Source: JADGGM01 sp027307005 (GTDB lineage Bacteria > Gemmatimonadota > Gemmatimonadetes > Gemmatimonadales > Gemmatimonadaceae). Taken from it: a stretch of DNA of 64,000 nucleotides. Where the stretch lies: NCBI GenBank assembly GCA_035455745.1, contig DATIEP010000085.1:1-64000 (forward strand), in the 5' to 3' direction. Shown one piece after another: positions 36,156 to 43,374 of the stretch; the first letter of the stretch is position 1; every line of letters begins with the position of its first letter. The translations under genes were made by a program, and so were the position numbers. The notes beneath the pieces are model-generated. The model was not told the DNA's origin. It made no database searches and saw only the letters and a program-made list of their open reading frames with translations.

Positions 36156-36191
36156 GAACGGTTCACGATCACTGGCGATCGTGAACCGTTC
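36156..36191. terminator. Strong 15-bp hairpin after the typA-acidic protein unit
   Basis: GAACGGTTCACGATC at 36156-36170 and its exact complement at 36177-36191 with a 6-nt ACTGGC loop. It is followed by GTTTAAAG rather than a long T-run. It is the best terminator candidate for the plus-strand unit and may also serve the opposing lectin gene. A GTTAGGC copy lies 47 nt upstream. Confidence 0.65.
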
Positions 36192-36241
36192 GTTTAAAGA
36201 CGGACACAGCGGACACACCGGACAAGGCCGGACAGGGGCGG

Positions 36242-36274
36242 GTCTATGGTGCTACGTTTGTCACCGGTCCCATC
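36242..36274 (+). repeat. Direct repeat, copy 1 (second copy 36345-36377)
   Basis: A 33-nt block beginning GTCTATGGTGCTACGTTTGT occurs at 36242 and again at 36345, 103 nt apart, with one mismatch, and similarity fades just beyond. The second copy includes the last codons and TAG stop of the minus-strand lectin gene (GSVTNVAP end), so copy 1 is a duplicated 3' end of that gene. The tandem 9-mers lie between the two copies. Confidence 0.85.
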
Positions 36275-36280
36275 CTCGAA

Positions 36281-36337
36281 GGCGGACAAGGCGGACAAGG
36301 CGGACAAGGCGGACAAGAGGCAGACAAGGGCGGACAA
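36281..36337 (+). repeat. Tandem 9-bp repeat GGCGGACAA
   Basis: Four exact copies of GGCGGACAA (36281-36316) followed by two imperfect ones to 36337. A looser GGACA/CCGGACA series starts near 36205. The period of 9 and lack of spacers rule out a CRISPR array. The region 36106-36346 has no gene I can support. Confidence 0.85.
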
Positions 36338-36346
36338 CACCTGAGT

Positions 36347-38035
36347 CTATGGTGCTACGTTTGTCACCGATCCCATCTTCACGACCTCGAAGTTTGCGCC
36401 CGTGAGCTTGGTGAGTTGGTGCAAGTCGGTGTCGTTCCAGCGGGGATCGGGGACGCCGGCCAGCATGAAGCCAACGCCGTCGTCGGCGACGAAGGCGCCG
36501 TAGTGCTGGAGCGCGCGCAGGATCACCTGGTTGGTGGCGGAGAAGCCCGAGATGTTGACGGTTTTCTTGAGGCGGACGCGCATGCCCATGGGTGGGAGGC
36601 TCGTGCTCGTGCCGTCGCCGGCGGCGTGGCGAGCGGGCGCCACGTAGGCCCAACGCGTCTTGTTGCAGCTGATGTGCAGCGCGTGGGAAATCAGCTTGCG
36701 CAGCACGGCTTCATCGTAGCGGACCATCTCGGGGACCATGGGCGTGCCGGCCGCGTCGGCCGACGTCCACCCGGCGGGGCGTGTGGTGCCGGTGGTGAGA
36801 TTGAAGATGGCGCCGGAGCCGGCCTTCCAGCTGCCGTCGCTCTGCGGATACGCGCTGAACACCTCGTACGATCTCCAGTCTTCCCAGTCGACGACGAGGG
36901 TGTGTCGGTCGCCGGTGCTCGACAGGCCGCCCTGGACCGGGGTGTTGTGCGGCAGCGGATAGGGGCCGGGATCGCTCTGCGTGGCGTAGCGGAAGGAGAT
37001 CGGCACTTTGGGCTGCGTGCTGTGGACGACGATCAGCGGGATTCCGTTAGGCGCGCCGCGGTACACGGTGCCGAAGTCCGGATGCAACTGATTGGTGGAT
37101 CCGCAGCTCGCGATGAGCGCCGCCGAGTTGGGGTCGACGGCCGCGGTGGAGATGTCGGTGTTCCACGGGCTGGTCGACGGGAAAATTTTGCGGCCCTGCA
37201 AATCCGGCGTGCCGTTGCCGTTGGCGGTGAAGGTGACGGAGGCGCCGCCCGCGGTGGCCGTTGCCTTCGAGATGAAGAACGTGCGGCTCACCTTGAAGCC
37301 GATCTGCGCGAGGCCGGACGCGTTGGTGACGGACGACGTCGCGGAGACGGCGCCGTCGGTTGCTTTCCAGGTGACGGTCACGCCGGGTGCGACGGCGCCG
37401 CCGGCTTTGTGTACGACGACGACGAGGGGACTGGCCACGGCGGCGCCGTAGGTGGCGACCTGATTGTTGCCGCTCGAGATGGCGATCGTTAGGCCAGAGG
37501 TGGTGGTCGTGGTGCCGGCGGCTGTGACGTCCCAGATTTGGTTCACGTCGGCGTTGCACGTATAGAGCATGAGGCGCGAGCCGCTGATGGTGATGCACTT
37601 GCTGTTGATGCCGACGATTTCGCCGCTGCTGTTGCGGGTCCAGTGTTGGCTGGTGGTGTTGTGGCAGTAGTAGGTGACGATGAGGTCGTAGTTGGCCCCT
37701 TTGGCGCCCTGGTCGGTCAAGCACATTTTCCCGCCGAACACCGAAATGGTGGCGTTGGTTTGCCAGGTGAATTGCTGGGCGGCGGCGGTGCTGCAGGCGG
37801 CGAGTTGGACGGCGGCGGTGGTGGTGGCGCTGCCGCCGGCGGTGATGCACTTGCCGGGTGCGGCGTGGTCGATGATGGTCCCGGTGCTGCCTAACAGAGA
37901 GGCAGCGGTGACGACGACGGGGTCGAGGGACGGGGCCGCGTTGTTGGGAGCGGTGGGTGAGTCGGTACAGGCCGCGATGATGATGCTCGATGCGGCCGCG
38001 GCGGCGAGCGCCGCGTGAGAGCGACGGATGCGCAC
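36347..38035 (-). CDS. Secreted lipoprotein: ricin-type lectin + Ig-like + unknown C-terminal domain
   Basis: 562 residues from the GTG at 38035, preceded by GGAGAA 7 nt upstream. Lipobox SIIIAAC at about 17-23. Residues about 50-170 repeat the ricin-B/QxW pattern (GKCITAGGSATTTAAVQLAA, CSTAAAQQFTWQ, CLTDQGAKGAN, SQHWTRNSSGEIVG, CNADVNQIWDV), implying carbohydrate binding. Residues about 180-270 form a bacterial Ig-like domain (APGVTVTWKATDGAVSATSS). The remaining ~290 residues begin IFPSTSPWNTDIS and contain VDWEDWRSYEVFSAYPQSDG and a Gly/Pro-rich core that I do not recognise. Likely a surface-attached adhesin or polysaccharide-active protein. The candidate riboswitch upstream suggests c-di-GMP control. 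Confidence 0.8.
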   Translation of the reverse strand: MRIRRSHAALAAAAASSIIIAACTDSPTAPNNAAPSLDPVVVTAASLLGSTGTIIDHAAPGKCITAGGSATTTAAVQLAACSTAAAQQFTWQTNATISVFGGKMCLTDQGAKGANYDLIVTYYCHNTTSQHWTRNSSGEIVGINSKCITISGSRLMLYTCNADVNQIWDVTAAGTTTTTSGLTIAISSGNNQVATYGAAVASPLVVVVHKAGGAVAPGVTVTWKATDGAVSATSSVTNASGLAQIGFKVSRTFFISKATATAGGASVTFTANGNGTPDLQGRKIFPSTSPWNTDISTAAVDPNSAALIASCGSTNQLHPDFGTVYRGAPNGIPLIVVHSTQPKVPISFRYATQSDPGPYPLPHNTPVQGGLSSTGDRHTLVVDWEDWRSYEVFSAYPQSDGSWKAGSGAIFNLTTGTTRPAGWTSADAAGTPMVPEMVRYDEAVLRKLISHALHISCNKTRWAYVAPARHAAGDGTSTSLPPMGMRVRLKKTVNISGFSATNQVILRALQHYGAFVADDGVGFMLAGVPDPRWNDTDLHQLTKLTGANFEVVKMGSVTNVAP

Positions 38036-38059
38036 GGGCTTCTCCGGATGCGATCGGCG

Positions 38060-38170
38060 GCTCGACTGGCATGGCGATCGGCGGCGGGAGAGCCGTGTGC
38101 GAGCGCTTAAGCCTCGTGGCTTTGCGGACCCGTCTTTCGGCGGGGGTGCCTTTGTCGCAGGCTCCGGTGG
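38060..38170 (-). ncRNA. Candidate c-di-GMP-I (GEMM-type) riboswitch
   Basis: On the minus strand, 38160-38101 reads CTGCGACAAAGGCACCCCCG, then a CC-GAAA-G hairpin loop, then GGTCC and CGCAAAGCCACGAGGCTTAA. This follows the GEMM/c-di-GMP-I order: the ACAAAGGCA entry strand, a GAAA tetraloop stem, the near-invariant GCAAAGC core, the CCACG-GG-CTTAA tetraloop-receptor strand. Two core positions differ from consensus (TCCGCAAAGC instead of GACGCAAAGC). A 3' half (ACGGCTCTCCCGCCGCC) follows. The aptamer ends about 40-65 nt before the lectin gene GTG, so translational control is plausible. Boundaries are approximate. The remaining gap, 38171-38430, shows nothing else clear. Confidence 0.7.
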
Positions 38171-38430
38171 AGCGAGCGATCCTGCCGAGCGTCGTGCTTC
38201 GACTGGAGGCAGCGTGGGTGGCTGCCGTGTGGACGGTAGATAGTAGGAATGAGCGTGCGAGGTGAGTAGATGGTGCGCGGGGCGAATTTCGTCGGTGGCT
38301 AACCGTTCAGTCAGGGCGGGGCGGGGAGTGTAGCGTGGAGGCGGATGTGGTGCGTGGGGGGCGTGGGCACTGGAGAGTGGCGGCGCTTACACTTGGGGCG
38401 GGCGTTCTATTAGGTTTCCGGTTCTGCGTG

Positions 38431-38505
<75 letters not shown>

Positions 38506-38518
38506 GGAAGGGGCTGCA

Positions 38519-38552
38519 AAGCCCGTCTAGCGTTACAACGTTAGGCGGGCTT
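38519..38552 (+). terminator. tRNA-Ile terminator hairpin carrying GTTAGGC
   Basis: AAGCCCG (38519-38525) pairs with CGGGCTT (38546-38552), with inner CTA/TAG and CGT/ACG pairs around a short TACA loop. The 3' arm contains GTTAGGC at 38540-38546, overlapping the stem. It resembles the uptake-sequence terminators of Neisseria in layout, though only one arm here has the exact motif. Confidence 0.7.
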
Positions 38553-38686
38553 CTCACATCGCCAATTCTCGTGGCTGCTCTCCGTTCGCAGTTGGCGCCC
38601 GGCGCCAATACGCGGCACGTCGTCAACGCCGATGGCGACGACCGCGCCTAACCCATACGCGTGGCGAGTCCCGGCGCCTAACGCCG

Positions 38687-38866
38687 AGCGACACGCCCAT
38701 CATCGTCAAGTACTGCGACGCACGCACCGACGCGGCCACGGCACTGCAATCCGGTCTGCGGTGACTGAACCTCATCGCCCGTGATCCCGGCAAGACGCTG
38801 GTAGTCGAAGGTCAGTGCGTTTGTAATCCTCCGCAAGAGACGATCTGCATCACTGCCGGCACCTGA
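38687..38866 (+). pseudogene. Short gene remnant interrupted by an in-frame TGA
   Basis: In one plus frame, SDTPIIVKYCDARTDAATAL continues to a TGA at 38762-38764, and the same frame resumes with LNLIARDPGKTLVVEGQCVC and NPPQETICITAGT before a TGA at 38866. Upstream the frame becomes Arg-rich and has no start. I do not recognise the protein. A nonsense-mutated fragment is the simplest reading. Other parts of 38553-38686 and 38867-39011 show nothing supportable. Confidence 0.35.
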
Positions 38867-39011
38867 GTCCAGGCACATTGTTCCCCGCGAAGGGACGAAA
38901 TAATAGCTGAGAGTAGCAGTGTAGCAGGTGGAAGGTAGACCAAGGAGCAGCAGCGGTTTTGGCGGTGGCGCGCCACCAAGCTGCGCTCCTCGGTTTCCCT
39001 TCTATCGGTGG

Positions 39012-39173
39012 TCAGACGGGCCGTGTGAGACTGTATTCCCGCGACACGTCGGCCACCGATGCGGCACCCGGCATTCGGAAGAATGCCTCGCCTGACAGGC
39101 CTTCATGTCCGCCGCCGATTTCCCGGCCGGCATGGCGGTCCCCATCTGAATTGCTGATCGCAGCAAGAGGGAA
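39012..39173 (-). pseudogene. Fragment of an outer-membrane barrel gene related to the one at 42241-43239
   Basis: The minus frame ending at 39012 reads EIGGGHEGLSGEAFFRMPGA then ASVADVSREYSLTRPV and a TGA. The intact barrel at 42241-43239 has AAAPGAASVADVAWEYSLTR at the equivalent place, with 13 of 15 residues identical over the core. Both ends are lost. The fragment lies inside the tRNA-bracketed segment about 3.5 kb from the intact relative, so it is a decayed paralogue or transferred homologue rather than an independent gene. Confidence 0.65.
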
Positions 39174-39185
39174 GAGGGACGGCGA

Positions 39186-40037
39186 CTACTCAGCGGAGGC
39201 GTCGTCTTCGCGCCATTCCCAATGCCCTTTAGGCGCTTCATCATTTTGGCCGGCGCTCCTCGTTTTGCCACGCCCGAAATACGCCTGGGGGCTCGTTCCG
39301 AATGCGGCACGGAATACTTCATTGAACGCGCTCACGCTGCTGTAACCGACCGCGATTGCCGCACGGGTGATAGACATTCCTTGCGCGAGCATCTCGAGCG
39401 CGGCAAACAGTCGTGCGTGTTGCCGCCAACGGCCAAACGGCATGCCCATTTCACCGGAAAAGGCGCGCATGAACGTGCGCCGGGCCATGCCCGCGTCCTT
39501 GGCCCACGCGTCTAACGTACGGGCGTCCGCAACATTTTGTAGAACGGCGCGGGCGACATGAGCCAGCTTTGGCTGCCTCGGAAGTGGCAGACGCAGGACA
39601 TCTTCTTCCGGACGCCGAATCTCATCCTGTAGGACCTCCAATAAACGCCGCTCCGGATGCCTAACGGACTGCTCGGGGTCCCAATCGAGAACCCGATTCA
39701 CGATCGCGAGCAGCAGCTCTGAAGCGCCGAGCACACGCGGTTCCGGCGGTAACCCTTGGCTCAGCTCCACGGAGAAATAGAGCATCGAGCCGGCTGCCCG
39801 TCCCACCGAGCGTGCACTGTGTTCGCATCCCGGCGGAATCCAAGCGCAGCGCCGGGAGGGAAACATCCACCGTCCTCCAGCGGCTTCCACCATGAGCAGC
39901 CCTTGCGTTAGCGCGAAGAGTTGCCCGCGTACATGACTGTGCCTCGGTGCCCAGTCCTTCTCTTCCATCCTGGAGAACTCAAATGCCAGGACTGGAGCAT
40001 CGCTCTCCGCCAGGCGCCGCAGGTCGTCGGTATTCAT
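39186..40037 (-). CDS. AraC-family transcriptional regulator
   Basis: 283 residues from the ATG at 40037 (a TTG three codons upstream is also open). Residues about 15-90 form the cupin-like sensor (FSRMEEKDWAPRHSHVRGQL, WIPPGCEHSARSVG). The C-terminal HTH pair is RTLDAWAKDAGMARRTFMRA and SITRAAIAVGYSSVSAFNEV, followed by FRAAFGTSPQAYF, a good AraC/XylS match. It is divergent from the quinone oxidoreductase gene and 175 nt away, the classic arrangement for a regulator and its target. It lies inside the tRNA-bracketed segment. Confidence 0.93.
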   Translation of the reverse strand: MNTDDLRRLAESDAPVLAFEFSRMEEKDWAPRHSHVRGQLFALTQGLLMVEAAGGRWMFPSRRCAWIPPGCEHSARSVGRAAGSMLYFSVELSQGLPPEPRVLGASELLLAIVNRVLDWDPEQSVRHPERRLLEVLQDEIRRPEEDVLRLPLPRQPKLAHVARAVLQNVADARTLDAWAKDAGMARRTFMRAFSGEMGMPFGRWRQHARLFAALEMLAQGMSITRAAIAVGYSSVSAFNEVFRAAFGTSPQAYFGRGKTRSAGQNDEAPKGHWEWREDDASAE

Positions 40038-40212
40038 TCCTGCCAAGTCTATTCGCGTTTTGGCCCTTTTGCGATAGAAACCGGCACTTCTCCGTTAGCA
40101 GGGGCGCTTCCCGGCTCTTACCGTAGAAAACAGTGAGGGCCAGGCATCGGCTCACATCGCGTGGAGCGAGCTGCGATCCGGCACCAAATCGGTGAGCGAG
40201 GGAGATCACCCT

Positions 40213-41172
40213 ATGAATGCCGCTGTTCTGCACACTATTGGAAAGCCACCTCGGTTCGAACCGTTCCTCGATCCGCGTCCGGGCGAGGATGAGGTGATCG
40301 TGCACGTCCGCGCTGCTGCGCTCAAGCCTGTGGAGAAGCAGTTGGCCGGCGGCTCGCACTATGCGAGCCCCCGCGAGCTGCCGGTCGTGTGCGGCGTTGA
40401 TGGGGTTGGGTACTTGGACGATGGCACGCGGGTGTTCTTCGGCGGACCGCGCCGGCCGTACGGCGCAATGGCTGAGCACACCGTCGTGCGGCGAGCGCAG
40501 TGCTTTCCGGTCCCCGACGACCTGGATGACGAGATCGCCGCGGCGATTCCCAACCCCGGCGTGTCTGCATGGCTTTCGCTCACACACCGCGCTAACTTGG
40601 CTCCGGGCGAAACCGTTCTGATTCTTGGCGCGACCGGGGTCACCGGCAAGTTGGCCGTGCAGATAGCAAAAATCCTCGGCGCTGAACGCGTCGTGGCCGC
40701 CGGACGAAACGAAGACGTATTGAATACACTGCACGAGCTTGGCGCGGATGAAACAATACGGCTCAATCAGCCGCACCAACAATTGATCGAAGTATTCCGC
40801 CGCGCCGGCGGCGAAAAAGCGTTCGACGTGATTGTCGACTACGTGTGGGGTGCACCGACGGAAGCCCTGCTTGCGGCGGTGGCGCGCGCGGAATTCATGG
40901 ATACCGGATCGGAGACGCGTCTCGTTCAAGCGGGCGAGAGTGCGGGACCAACCATCACGCTTCCCGCATCGGTGCTGCGGAGCGCTGCGCTGACCATCCT
41001 GGGGACGGCCGGCGTTCCCCCTCGCGAGGTGCTGACCGATGCACTTCAACAGGTGATGACGCATGCAGCGCAGGGCCTGCTGCGGATTGACAGCGAGCGA
41101 GTGCAGCTCAGGGACATTGAGAGCGCGTGGCAACGCGACGTGCACGGTTGCCGCTTGGTCGTGATCCCGTAG
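40213..41172 (+). CDS. Medium-chain quinone oxidoreductase / zinc-type alcohol dehydrogenase-like protein
   Basis: 319 residues from the ATG at 40213, with GGAG at 40201-40204. MDR fold: GroES-like N-terminus (PRPGEDEVIVHVRAAALKPV, VVCGVDGVGYLDDGTRVFFG), then the NAD(P)-binding LILGATGVTGKLAVQIAKIL. The catalytic-zinc ligands of true alcohol dehydrogenases are absent, so an NADPH-dependent quinone or enone reductase is likelier. It is divergent from the AraC regulator, presumably its activator. The substrate is unknown. Confidence 0.9.
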   Translation: MNAAVLHTIGKPPRFEPFLDPRPGEDEVIVHVRAAALKPVEKQLAGGSHYASPRELPVVCGVDGVGYLDDGTRVFFGGPRRPYGAMAEHTVVRRAQCFPVPDDLDDEIAAAIPNPGVSAWLSLTHRANLAPGETVLILGATGVTGKLAVQIAKILGAERVVAAGRNEDVLNTLHELGADETIRLNQPHQQLIEVFRRAGGEKAFDVIVDYVWGAPTEALLAAVARAEFMDTGSETRLVQAGESAGPTITLPASVLRSAALTILGTAGVPPREVLTDALQQVMTHAAQGLLRIDSERVQLRDIESAWQRDVHGCRLVVIP

Positions 41173-41237
41173 CCGCGTGTTGTGAGACGTGGGGTCGGCA
41201 CCTTTGGGGCGGCTGAGATCCTGCAAGCTTGGTCGGC

Positions 41238-41497
41238 ATGCGTAACGCCGAATCCTGGGTGCCGACCAAATTCGTCGGCCACGGCTCGCAGTGGCGCGCG
41301 AGTCGCGACACCGCGAAGTGGCTCGCGGCTTGCGCCTCGTCGGCGACATCGTGGCCGTGGTGTACGCGCAGAGGCTTGGCACCTGTGCGCGCGGCGACCT
41401 GCTCGACTTGGGCTGCGGCGAGGCGCCGTTGCACGGCATCTACCGCACGCTCGTCACGAACATCACATGTATCGATTGGGCCGGCAGCCTGCCTGAC
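41238..41497 (+). pseudogene. SAM-dependent methyltransferase fragment, frameshifted and truncated
   Basis: Starts MRNAESWVPTKFV and reaches ASRDTAK in one frame; the homologous sequence then continues in another frame as EVARGLRLVGDIVAVVYAQR through GDLLDLGCGEAPLHGIYRTL and NITCIDWAGSLPD. The DLGCGEAPL segment is the SAM-binding motif I of class I methyltransferases. The gene thus has one frameshift at about 41305 and is cut off exactly where the tRNA-Ile repeat begins (41498), with the C-terminal half missing. This dates truncation to the event that made the repeat or later. It is non-functional as seen. Confidence 0.8.
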
Positions 41498-41526
41498 GTC
41501 GGACGTTCAACTCGTCCCAGGCCCAT
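41498..41526 (+). repeat. attR-like repeat: second copy of the tRNA-Ile 3' end
   Basis: Exact 29-nt copy of 38477-38505. The flanking bases differ on both sides (before: C versus G; after: T versus G), so the match is sharply bounded. It fuses directly to the end of the methyltransferase fragment. Confidence 0.85.
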
Positions 41527-41563
41527 TGAAAGCTCCCAGTTGGTCGCACACACGTCGTCACGC

Positions 41564-41577
41564 GCCCAACGTTAGGC
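41564..41577. repeat. Inverted pair of the window-wide heptamer
   Basis: GCCCAAC (41564-41570) abuts GTTAGGC (41571-41577), giving a near-palindrome of the GTTRGGC motif with one mismatched pair. It lies 20 nt before the RibD/DHFR-like start and could form a hairpin, an arrangement like paired uptake sequences. Confidence 0.6.
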
Positions 41578-41596
41578 AAACACTCGGAAGAATCCA

Positions 41597-42145
41597 ATGC
41601 GGCCCCTTCGCTTCGCCATCAACGTCACGCTCGACGGGTGCTACGATCATCGCGTCATGATTCCCGACTCCGACTTGCATCGTCGCGCCGTGGACAGTAT
41701 GGAACGGGCCGACGCCGTCATCTTCGGTCGGAACACGTACGAACTCATGGAAGCCGCGTGGCGGCCGCCGGCCCCACCAGGAACTCGGCCTGAGTGGATG
41801 GAACCGTTCGCGCGCACGATCGGCGCGGCGAAGAAGTACGTCGTCTCGACGACGTTGGACCACGTGGACTGGAATGCGGAACTGGTGCGCGGCGATCTGC
41901 GGACGGCCATCGAGCGGCTGAAAGACCAAGCGGGCAACGGACTGTCCGTGGCCGGCGTGACGCTCGCACAGTCGTTGGCAGAGTTAGGCCTGATCGACGA
42001 GTACGAGATCGTCGTGCATCCCAGAATAGCGGGACATGGACCGACGCTATTCACCGGGCTGCCAACGCTGGTCGACCTCGAGCTCACGAGCCGCGCCGAA
42101 TTCGCCACGGGGGCGGTGGCGCTGAGCTACAAGGTGAGAAAATAG
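41597..42145 (+). CDS. DHFR-fold reductase (RibD C-terminal family)
   Basis: 182 residues. Opens with LRFAINVTLDGCYDHRVM and continues ADAVIFGRNTYELMEAAW, the DHFR/RibD-C nucleotide-binding pattern, then VSTTLDHVDWNAELVRGDLR and LSVAGVTLAQSLAELGLIDE. Family members reduce small heterocycles using NADPH, and many stand-alone copies have unknown substrates. No riboflavin genes lie nearby, so a YwjB/YyaP-like role of unknown substrate is the fair call. It lies just outside the tRNA-bracketed segment. Confidence 0.85.
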   Translation: MRPLRFAINVTLDGCYDHRVMIPDSDLHRRAVDSMERADAVIFGRNTYELMEAAWRPPAPPGTRPEWMEPFARTIGAAKKYVVSTTLDHVDWNAELVRGDLRTAIERLKDQAGNGLSVAGVTLAQSLAELGLIDEYEIVVHPRIAGHGPTLFTGLPTLVDLELTSRAEFATGAVALSYKVRK

Positions 42146-42240
42146 GTCAGCGTCGTCTCAGCCGGCCCAACCGAGTGTCGCGTCGTGAACGACGTCGCTG
42201 ATGGGACGTGCGTTGGACGCCGAATGGTCGGCCCGTGCTG

Positions 42241-43239
42241 TCAGCGGACGATGTTGATGGCGATCGCGGGCGTGATGGACCGCGTCGTGTTGTGCCCGTG
42301 CGGAATCACGCGCAGCGCCAGAAGCACGCCGACGTTAGGCGACCAGCTGTACTCGACCGCCGGCGCGATCGCGAACGCATCGGCGGCCGGCGCGTCGACG
42401 CGCGCGTTCGCCGGTGAGCCGAGCGGATCGGCAACCTGTTCGACACCCCGCACGCGCGTGGCCGACTGATAGCGGTTGTTGAGCTCGAGTGCGAGCACCC
42501 AGCCCCGCGTGAGGCTGTACTCCCAGGCGACGTCGGCCACCGAGGCCGCCCCCGGCGCCGCCGCGCCGCGGAACGCGGCGTCGGTGCCGTACACGCTCAC
42601 GCCCGCCACGTCGGCCGCGGTCGAGAACGCCTGGGACGCGTTGACCCGCATGCGCAGGATGCGCCCGTTAGGCAACCAGAAGTAGCTCTGCGTGTACAGC
42701 GACAGCGTCGTCGTATAGACGCCGCTGCCGAATCCGTCGCTCGTTCGCGCGCCGAGCCGGTCGTAGCGGCCGGTCGGGAAGGTCTCGGTGACGTTGAAGG
42801 CGGTCGCGGGCAGCCAGCTGCCCGGGCGATGCCTGAAGAGGCGCAGCTGCGCGATCGCACTCACGTCGCCTAACCCAATGCCCGAGCTGCTCGGCGCCCC
42901 GCCGACGGTGTTGAAGCCGGCCGTCGGTGACGCGCCGATCGTGAGGCCGTCGACGAGACCGTAGAGAACATAGGTGAGCGTGCCGTAGCTGCTCGCGTTG
43001 CCCGTCCGGACATCGTAGACGTACGGCTCGATCAGAAAGTGCCCCGGCGTCAGCGTTCCCGCCGACGGCGCGAGCAACGGACCGGTCCACCACGCATCGG
43101 TGAGCGCTTGTCGTTGAACGGCACACGCGTTCGCACATGCCGGTGCCGTATCTGCCGGCGCCTGGGCGCCGGCGCATGGAGCACCGACCGCCACAGCGCT
43201 CACCAAGAGGCATCGCGCGATCCCACCGAAGCTCGACAT
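42241..43239 (-). CDS. Outer-membrane beta-barrel protein
   Basis: 332 residues from the ATG at 43239, with a strong GGGGGAG upstream. Signal peptide ends PCAGAQA. Alternating aromatic/polar strands such as GHFLIEPYVYDVRTGNASSY, SYGTLTYVLYGLVDGLTIGA and a terminal LLALRVIPHGHNTTRSITPA indicate an outer-membrane barrel. The pattern fits transporter-like barrels of the MetA-pathway/porin type, but the substrate is not evident. A short degraded relative lies at 39012-39173. It is divergent from the MocR-type regulator (135 nt gap), so it may be the regulator's target. Confidence 0.8.
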   Translation of the reverse strand: MSSFGGIARCLLVSAVAVGAPCAGAQAPADTAPACANACAVQRQALTDAWWTGPLLAPSAGTLTPGHFLIEPYVYDVRTGNASSYGTLTYVLYGLVDGLTIGASPTAGFNTVGGAPSSSGIGLGDVSAIAQLRLFRHRPGSWLPATAFNVTETFPTGRYDRLGARTSDGFGSGVYTTTLSLYTQSYFWLPNGRILRMRVNASQAFSTAADVAGVSVYGTDAAFRGAAAPGAASVADVAWEYSLTRGWVLALELNNRYQSATRVRGVEQVADPLGSPANARVDAPAADAFAIAPAVEYSWSPNVGVLLALRVIPHGHNTTRSITPAIAINIVR

Positions 43240-43374
43240 CCCTCGCTCCCCCGGATCAGTACGGCGGGCGCGGCTCGATCGCCTGCCCGCCAGTGCATGC
43301 GGGAGAGTAGGACGGCAAGTGGCTTGTCTCAATAGCCGCTTCTGCGCAAAATGATATGACCACTGCCAGGTTGA

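Noticed and set aside
36281..36337. Possible CRISPR array
   Set aside because: Period 9 with no spacers and no cas genes; a simple tandem repeat.
38687..38866. Selenoprotein reading through the in-frame TGA
   Set aside because: No intact start, no obvious SECIS hairpin and surroundings full of decayed genes; nonsense mutation is simpler.
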